From a virus, in IMG/VR virus record IMGVR_UViG_3300030085_000095, positions 1 through 37,670 of that record: a DNA stretch of 37,670 bases; one strand, given 5' to 3'. The notes beneath the pieces were generated by a model. It did no database searches and had not been told where the DNA came from. It saw only the letters and a list, made by a program, of their open reading frames with translations. Below, piece after piece: positions 32,349 through 37,670 of the stretch; the first letter of the stretch is position 1, and each line of letters starts with the position of its first letter. The position numbers and the translations under genes are program-made.

Positions 32349-33950
32349 ATGTCATTAGGTAACGCACCATCATATTCAACTGGTTATTATTCTCCTCGTG
32401 AAGTAAGAGAAGGGACTGTAGAGTCACCCTTACCTGGATTTAGTGCTGAAACACTAGATATTATTAATCAAGCAAAAAACAATCTAGCAGAGGGGGGTAA
32501 TTATGGAGAAATGATTGAAAATCCATATATTACTGATCCAGAAGCAATTGCTGCATTTTTGGAAATGGGTATAGATCCAACTGGAAAAACAGCAGACGAA
32601 CTACAAGCTGCAGTTGATACAGCAGTTTTAGAAGCAAGCGCATTAGCGGTTTTTGATCCCAAAGACCCATTAGATTATTTATCTTTTGGTTTGATGTTTT
32701 CTGGTGTTGGCACAAAATTAGGTTTAGGCACCAAAAGCGTATTAATGGGTGAAAAAGTTTATAGAAAAGGTAAAAAAATTAAAAAGTTACAAAAACTAAA
32801 AAACCTTTTAAATCCTTTTTACCAAAGACCAATAAAACGAGGACCAACGGTTACTCCATTACAAGGCGGTGCACCAAGAACACAAATTAATATACCTACA
32901 ATTCCAGGCGTAGATCCAGGTAAAGGGATGATACTTGGAGGCTCAGGAATTTATGCAATTGATAGAAGCCTTGAAATGGATGCAATAAACGAGCAAAGAG
33001 ATCAATTACAAGAAGATATTAACAAGCTCAAAGTAGAAGAGGTAGTAGCAGCTAATAAAGCAATCGCAGAAGTTCAAGACAATCTTGAAAAACAAGAAAA
33101 AAATGAAGCAGAAGAGATAGCTGCAGAAGCAGGCACAGTCACGACTGCAGGTGCAGAAACGGTTAAAGATAAAAGACCAAGCATTTCAGATATTTTTGGT
33201 ACACCACAGTTTGATAGATTTATACGTAACGTAGGTTCTGCATTAGTCAAAACAGGACAAGTTGGCGCAGGTCTTGCACAAGGTGCTGCTGCAGCGGCAG
33301 AAGAAAGAGCCGCAGAAGAGTTAGCTTTAAGACTTGAACTTATAAAAGCTAGCGGTAAAGGTGGTTTGAGTAATGAATTACGATATAAAATGGATCAAGA
33401 TTACACAACGGCTGCACAAACAATGGCTGAAAATGCAGCTAGTCTTAACTTTTTGAATCAAGTTGAAACTATATTAAGTCAAACAAGCGTTACAGGAATT
33501 AACAATTTATTTAAGCAATTTGGCTACAAAATTAGGGCTTTGGGAAATCCTAATGTGCCTATGGATGCAAAAACAGAGGTTGAGAATTTATTAAGAGAAA
33601 TATCAATTGGAAACGCAGATAAAGTTCTTGGTCAAGCTAGTGGTAGACTATCAGATAAAGATATTGAATTAGCAACAACGCTAGTTGGAAAATTAGAGGG
33701 CTTAAGTGGAGCAACATTAACATCAAATGAAATATTATCAATAATTGCAAGAAGAAGAGCTGACCTAGAAAGAGATCAAGCTAAAGCGGGCACGGAGTTT
33801 CAAAATTTAGAAGATCGTTATGCAGCAGCAGGTGAAAAACCTCCACCTACAGATTTGTTTAAAATATTAGAGGCTTTGCAGCAAGAGAATCAAAGACCAT
33901 CAAAAAACGAAGAAAAAATTGACATAAAATTAAATCCAGGAAGTGAATAA
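32349..33950 (+). CDS. Putative internal virion protein
   Basis: A 533-residue protein. The N-terminal part (GNAPSYSTGYYSPREVREGT) is disordered, then comes a hydrophobic region (ALAVFDPKDPLDYLSFGLMF) and a basic run (YRKGKKIKKLQKLKNLLNPF). The middle is a Lys/Glu coiled coil (INEQRDQLQEDINKLKVEEV), and the C-terminus is helical (NADKVLGQASGRLSDKDIEL). This is similar in kind to short-tailed phage internal core proteins. It overlaps the next start by one base. The gap before it (32311-32348) is AT-rich with no Shine-Dalgarno visible. Confidence 0.6.
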   Translation: MSLGNAPSYSTGYYSPREVREGTVESPLPGFSAETLDIINQAKNNLAEGGNYGEMIENPYITDPEAIAAFLEMGIDPTGKTADELQAAVDTAVLEASALAVFDPKDPLDYLSFGLMFSGVGTKLGLGTKSVLMGEKVYRKGKKIKKLQKLKNLLNPFYQRPIKRGPTVTPLQGGAPRTQINIPTIPGVDPGKGMILGGSGIYAIDRSLEMDAINEQRDQLQEDINKLKVEEVVAANKAIAEVQDNLEKQEKNEAEEIAAEAGTVTTAGAETVKDKRPSISDIFGTPQFDRFIRNVGSALVKTGQVGAGLAQGAAAAAEERAAEELALRLELIKASGKGGLSNELRYKMDQDYTTAAQTMAENAASLNFLNQVETILSQTSVTGINNLFKQFGYKIRALGNPNVPMDAKTEVENLLREISIGNADKVLGQASGRLSDKDIELATTLVGKLEGLSGATLTSNEILSIIARRRADLERDQAKAGTEFQNLEDRYAAAGEKPPPTDLFKILEALQQENQRPSKNEEKIDIKLNPGSE

Positions 33951-36900
33951 TGCCTGCTTATAGAGTAGAAATAGCTCCAGGTGTTTTTGAAAGCGTTGAA
34001 GCTGCAAACCCTAGTGATGCAAGAAAGCTAGTAAAAGCACAAATCATGAAGGGTACTTTGAACCCAGTTATAAACGATTTATTTTTTGATTATGAAACAG
34101 GTGTAGATGATTTACAAATAAGACGTTTACTATCAAGAGCAGAAACTTACGAAGAAAAAGAATCAGTATTAAGAAACTATGTTGGATCGTCTGGATTTAC
34201 TAGAAATTCAAAAGGACAACTTGCTTTAACGCCTACTGGACTAAGAGCTAGAGGACAGCCAGTTCAAACAAAAATCCTTAATGACGGTACTGTATTAGAA
34301 TTAAATACAATTATAGACGCTAATAAATTTGAAGGAAGAGCAGATATTGCTGACTTTGCAGGAATAGCAGGACCCGTAATAGGTGGCGTGTATGGTGTTT
34401 TGCCGCAAAGCAGACTTTATAAAGGAGCTAGAGTCTTAACAGGCGGTAATGTTCGTTATGGAAGAATTTTAGGATCTGGTGTTGGAGGCGCAGGCGGTAA
34501 GGGTATTGAAGAAGTTGCAGATGCAGTTCAAGGTTTTCAGCTACAAGATAAAGAGGATTTAGCTAAATTACTAGGATACGAATTAACTATTGGAGCTGTT
34601 GGTCAAGGAATAGGTGAAGGTTCAGCTGCGTTATATAGAATGTATTTTGGTGCAAAGGCCCCAATATCTACACAAAGATTAGCAAATCAAGCTGCAAAAG
34701 GTAGAGACGTGTTGGATATTAAAAAATTAGATGTATCTTTAGGTAAAGAAGCAACCGAAGCACAAATAAAAAAAGCTGTAGCAGACGGTAAAGTTAAATT
34801 GCTTGATGCTAAATACGCAATAGCTTTACAAGGATTAGATGTTAATTTAGGTGCAAAAACACAACAAATAGCAGAGGCGGTTCTTAAATCATCAAGAGAG
34901 AAAGGCAACATAAATTATTTAAAAGAATTATTTGACACTATGACAGATTCTTTTAGAAAAAGAGGAGCAACTCTTAATGCTTATGTAGATGACGTTACTT
35001 CAGAAAATATTGGTCAGACCGTAAATCAAACAAAAAGAAATTTAGAAATGGCTACTAATGAAGCAGCAAAGGTAACGAAAAATACTGTTGAAGATTTAGC
35101 TGATAGCTTTATAGCTACTGCCAAGTATAGAGATGCTCCTGGTATGCGAGAATACGGCGAACAAGTTTTAGATTTACTAGGTAATGCTAAAGGTGAAGTT
35201 AATCGACAAGTTGGCGATATGTATAATGCAGTAGATGATGCTTTTTCTAGTGTGGCAAAATATGATGGCAACATACCAGTAAATCCAAGCGCAAAGGCTA
35301 TCGATAACGTAATTAAATATTATAGAAATAAAGGTCTACAGGAAATAAAATTTTTTAAAGCAAGAAATAATATTTCTGACAAAACATTAGAAAGTTTACA
35401 AGAGCCAAATTTAGATATTAATATTAGGAATATATTAGAGGCAGAAAAAGAATTTGCTAAACTAGGCCAGAATTTACCACGTTTTGATTTAGAGTTCCCC
35501 GATATTGAAGCAAAGCCTTTTGGTAAATTATCAAGAATTGTTGAAACTAAAAGAAAATTAAATACTTCTATACAAAGCTCAAAAGCAACAAAAGAAAGAG
35601 ATTTATTTATTACTTTAACAAGGTTGCTTGATGATGCTGACTTACATAGATTAAAAGGTCCAAATTTCCTTAAAGAAAATCCAGAAAATGCTGACAGTAT
35701 TTTAACTGTATTGGGACTAAAAGGTAATGAAGTTATCAAATTAGAAAACGCAAAAGGCAAAATGATTTTTGATACTATGTCGTTTGATGAAATTGCTAAA
35801 GTAAACGAAAGTATTGATTTATTAAGAGCAGCTGATAAATTAAATGCTGAACTAAATCAACCTTTTATCAATTCTACAATAAACAATATAACAGAAAGCG
35901 CTAGGGTTACTGGGGCTTTTGATCCTGATGAAGTATACGATAAACTAATATTTAACGGTTCACTCAGACAGTTAGATGACTTTTTCAAAGCGGTTGACGA
36001 TTACGATAAATATTTAATTAATGCTGATAAAGCTGATCTTGCAACAAATTTAAACAGAGTTAAAACACAAACTGCACAAAAATTATTTTCTGATGCTTTT
36101 GAAAAAAGTATAGATCCTGTTACAGATACGTTAAATTATACTGCCTTTGCTAAAGAAATTTTAAAGTTTGAATCAAAACATCCAGGAAAACTTAATTCTT
36201 TGTTTAAAGCTGATGATGGAACATCAAGCGGTCCAATTATACTACAGACTATAAATCAATTAGTAAAAGTAGCTCCTAAACTTAAGTCTGCGGACGTAGA
36301 AGACTTAGTAAAAGTATTTAGAGGACAGGATGGATTAGGCACAACACCAAAAGGTAGAGCTTTTATAAGTGCACTAGAGGCACAGGCCAAAGCATCAGCT
36401 AGAGAGGCTGATTTATTAGCTAACCGTAATCTATCAGAACTGCCAAATAGAAGTCCTAGTGAGATTGTAGAAACAATATTCAGACCAAAAAATAGTGAAA
36501 ATATTTTAAGGCTAAAAAACATGCTAGACCCAGATGATTTTGCGAAAGTGCAAGAAGCAAGCCTTGGTCAACTTTTAGAAGATGCTATTGATTACAACGT
36601 CAAAGGTGGTAACGTAACAGATATTTTTAAAGCAAAAAACTTAAACACAGCTTTAGCTAAATATAGTGATGAAACATTAGAAGCTATGTTTGGTAAAGAG
36701 TTTGCAAAGGACCTTAAACATTTTGCTGATACAATTGATGTATTAACAAAAGGAGAAATAGGCAGAGGTAATTTTCCTGGTGCTTTAGTAGCTGCAGGTA
36801 TGGCAGCAGGTGTTGTTTTTGCCCCACTTTCATCTCTATCAACACTAGCAGGCTTACAATTTGCTAAAAGTATGCTAGGTAGCAAAACTTTTATAAAGCT

Positions 36901-37213
36901 TGCATCTAAAACTGATAAAGGATCAGTAGCACAAGCATTAGAGGTATTAAGAAGAACAGCAATACAATTTGGATATAGATATGTTAATGGTGAATTAATA
37001 AGAGCAGGTGATGTTGCATCTGAACTTATTGATGAAAACGTACCAGATTTGAGTGTAGAGGATCTTTTGGGACAAACTCCACAAACCACAGCACCGCAAG
37101 TTAATATAAGTTTGCCACAAGTTGCACCTGTGCAAATTTCTGATCAGTTAAGCGGCATACCACAAGAAAGAATAGACTTTGCTGAACAGTTATTTAGAAG
37201 ACCTATTATATAA
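33950..37213 (+). CDS. Large putative internal virion (ejection) protein
   Basis: The largest gene here (1087 aa). It begins AYRVEIAPGVFESVEAANPS. A Gly-rich hydrophobic region follows (IADFAGIAGPVIGGVYGVLP, then GRILGSGVGGAGGKGIEE), then hundreds of residues of charged helix. A second hydrophobic Gly/Ala stretch lies near the end (FPGALVAAGMAAGVVFAPLS). Long alpha-helical proteins of this size after the tail genes are typical of ejected internal proteins that cross the cell envelope, as in T7 gp16. No lytic transglycosylase motif is evident. It ends 8 nt into the convergent gene on the minus strand. Confidence 0.7.
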   Translation: MPAYRVEIAPGVFESVEAANPSDARKLVKAQIMKGTLNPVINDLFFDYETGVDDLQIRRLLSRAETYEEKESVLRNYVGSSGFTRNSKGQLALTPTGLRARGQPVQTKILNDGTVLELNTIIDANKFEGRADIADFAGIAGPVIGGVYGVLPQSRLYKGARVLTGGNVRYGRILGSGVGGAGGKGIEEVADAVQGFQLQDKEDLAKLLGYELTIGAVGQGIGEGSAALYRMYFGAKAPISTQRLANQAAKGRDVLDIKKLDVSLGKEATEAQIKKAVADGKVKLLDAKYAIALQGLDVNLGAKTQQIAEAVLKSSREKGNINYLKELFDTMTDSFRKRGATLNAYVDDVTSENIGQTVNQTKRNLEMATNEAAKVTKNTVEDLADSFIATAKYRDAPGMREYGEQVLDLLGNAKGEVNRQVGDMYNAVDDAFSSVAKYDGNIPVNPSAKAIDNVIKYYRNKGLQEIKFFKARNNISDKTLESLQEPNLDINIRNILEAEKEFAKLGQNLPRFDLEFPDIEAKPFGKLSRIVETKRKLNTSIQSSKATKERDLFITLTRLLDDADLHRLKGPNFLKENPENADSILTVLGLKGNEVIKLENAKGKMIFDTMSFDEIAKVNESIDLLRAADKLNAELNQPFINSTINNITESARVTGAFDPDEVYDKLIFNGSLRQLDDFFKAVDDYDKYLINADKADLATNLNRVKTQTAQKLFSDAFEKSIDPVTDTLNYTAFAKEILKFESKHPGKLNSLFKADDGTSSGPIILQTINQLVKVAPKLKSADVEDLVKVFRGQDGLGTTPKGRAFISALEAQAKASAREADLLANRNLSELPNRSPSEIVETIFRPKNSENILRLKNMLDPDDFAKVQEASLGQLLEDAIDYNVKGGNVTDIFKAKNLNTALAKYSDETLEAMFGKEFAKDLKHFADTIDVLTKGEIGRGNFPGALVAAGMAAGVVFAPLSSLSTLAGLQFAKSMLGSKTFIKLASKTDKGSVAQALEVLRRTAIQFGYRYVNGELIRAGDVASELIDENVPDLSVEDLLGQTPQTTAPQVNISLPQVAPVQISDQLSGIPQERIDFAEQLFRRPII

Positions 37214-37670
37214 GTCCTATCTCATCCCTATCAAAACCTAACGGCACATCTGATAAACATGTTAAATGTTCTTTTGGTATGTGTATGTAGGGTTCGTTGT
37301 CCTCATCATAATTAGGTGTTGGATTGATATTCATACGTATATCGTAAACATGATCTGGCATCCATTCATGCATCCAAATACCGTCTGTCATACCGTAAAC
37401 TGTTATAAAAGGATAGCCTGTAGATTGACTAAACGAAGCACCCTTTCGTAGTTTATTTGCAGATAGGATGAACGTGTCGTATTTAGTGCTGGCAAAACTA
37501 CGGCATTTAATTTCACACCAGTACCATTTATCAGCTGATTCTATCCAATAATCTATACCATAACTAACTGGTAGTTTATGACAGCTTACTTGCCATAAGC
37601 CCTCTAAAAAACCTGCTACTCTATCTTCTCTTTTTTTATCTTGTATTGTTTCAAAACTTGGTGTTTTAAA
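37206..37670 (-). CDS. Partial gene of PD-(D/E)xK nuclease type
   Basis: The frame on the minus strand is open from the right edge of the window to a stop at 37206, so the start is outside. The visible ~154 residues include GLWQVSCHKLPVSYGIDYWI, then SADKWYWCEIKCRSFASTKY, a D-(x)n-E-x-K pattern fitting the PD-(D/E)xK nuclease core, and FILSANKLRKGASFS after it. The C-terminal half is acidic (PTPNYDEDNEPYIHIPKEHL). It is the only gene on this strand and converges on the structural genes with an 8-nt overlap, suggesting a change of transcription unit. Nuclease activity is inferred from the motif alone. Confidence 0.65.
   Translation of the reverse strand, partial: FKTPSFETIQDKKREDRVAGFLEGLWQVSCHKLPVSYGIDYWIESADKWYWCEIKCRSFASTKYDTFILSANKLRKGASFSQSTGYPFITVYGMTDGIWMHEWMPDHVYDIRMNINPTPNYDEDNEPYIHIPKEHLTCLSDVPLGFDRDEIGLI

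Noticed and set aside
37266-37451. Plus-strand ORF of 61 residues
   Set aside because: It is antisense to the nuclease-like gene that stays open to the window edge.

Overview
This window is one long, AT-rich stretch of a tailed double-stranded DNA phage (Caudoviricetes). Its small lysine-rich proteins, its virion proteins with MANGG-like and DGEF motifs, and its fibre proteins with a GWG..GTWGEGTWGE start resemble those of uncultured marine phages, such as those infecting SAR11-like or other Gram-negative pelagic bacteria. The host cannot be fixed from sequence alone. A CsgG-type outer-membrane lipoprotein and a CsgF-like protein imply a Gram-negative host. There is no tape measure, sheath or baseplate set, and there are adaptor- and nozzle-like proteins followed by four large putative internal virion proteins, so a short-tailed (podovirus-like) particle is the best guess. 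Nearly all genes lie on the + strand, packed with 1-20 nt overlaps. Replication genes are not in the window.

Layout. 1-5214: a gene cut by the left edge and probably split by an A10 run, then large terminase and portal. 5254-9073: small proteins, GroES-like co-chaperonin, putative scaffold, a putative decoration protein and the major capsid protein, closed by a strong terminator (9115-9139). 9243-13293: structural proteins and a run of tiny Lys/Arg-rich proteins with a SET-domain methyltransferase among them. 13293-19821: adaptor-like proteins, a Rossmann-like protein, fibre proteins with 22-residue repeats, and an S74-type tail fibre. 19823-21110: small coiled-coil, membrane and basic proteins plus a staphylococcal-nuclease-like enzyme. 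26116-27040: holin and GH24 endolysin. 27043-37213: nozzle-like protein, short fibre protein and large internal or ejection proteins. 37206-37670: a minus-strand gene of PD-(D/E)xK-nuclease appearance, cut by the right edge.

The most striking part is 21091-25911, placed between a holin-like gene and the holin/endolysin pair. It is a compact cassette: csgF-like, csgG, a secreted curlin-like repeat protein, a secreted FecR-domain protein, and a membrane CHASE2 sensor fused to a class III nucleotide cyclase with intact catalytic residues. It looks like a phage-borne curli (type VIII) secretion pore with a putative substrate, joined to a periplasmic sensor that would make cyclic nucleotide. The FecR protein ends in a curlin-like motif that nearly matches one in the curlin-like protein, which ties the two halves together. 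At three consecutive junctions the signal peptide of the downstream gene is encoded over the 3' end of the upstream gene, each time in the +1 frame, and the overlap length is close to the signal peptide length.
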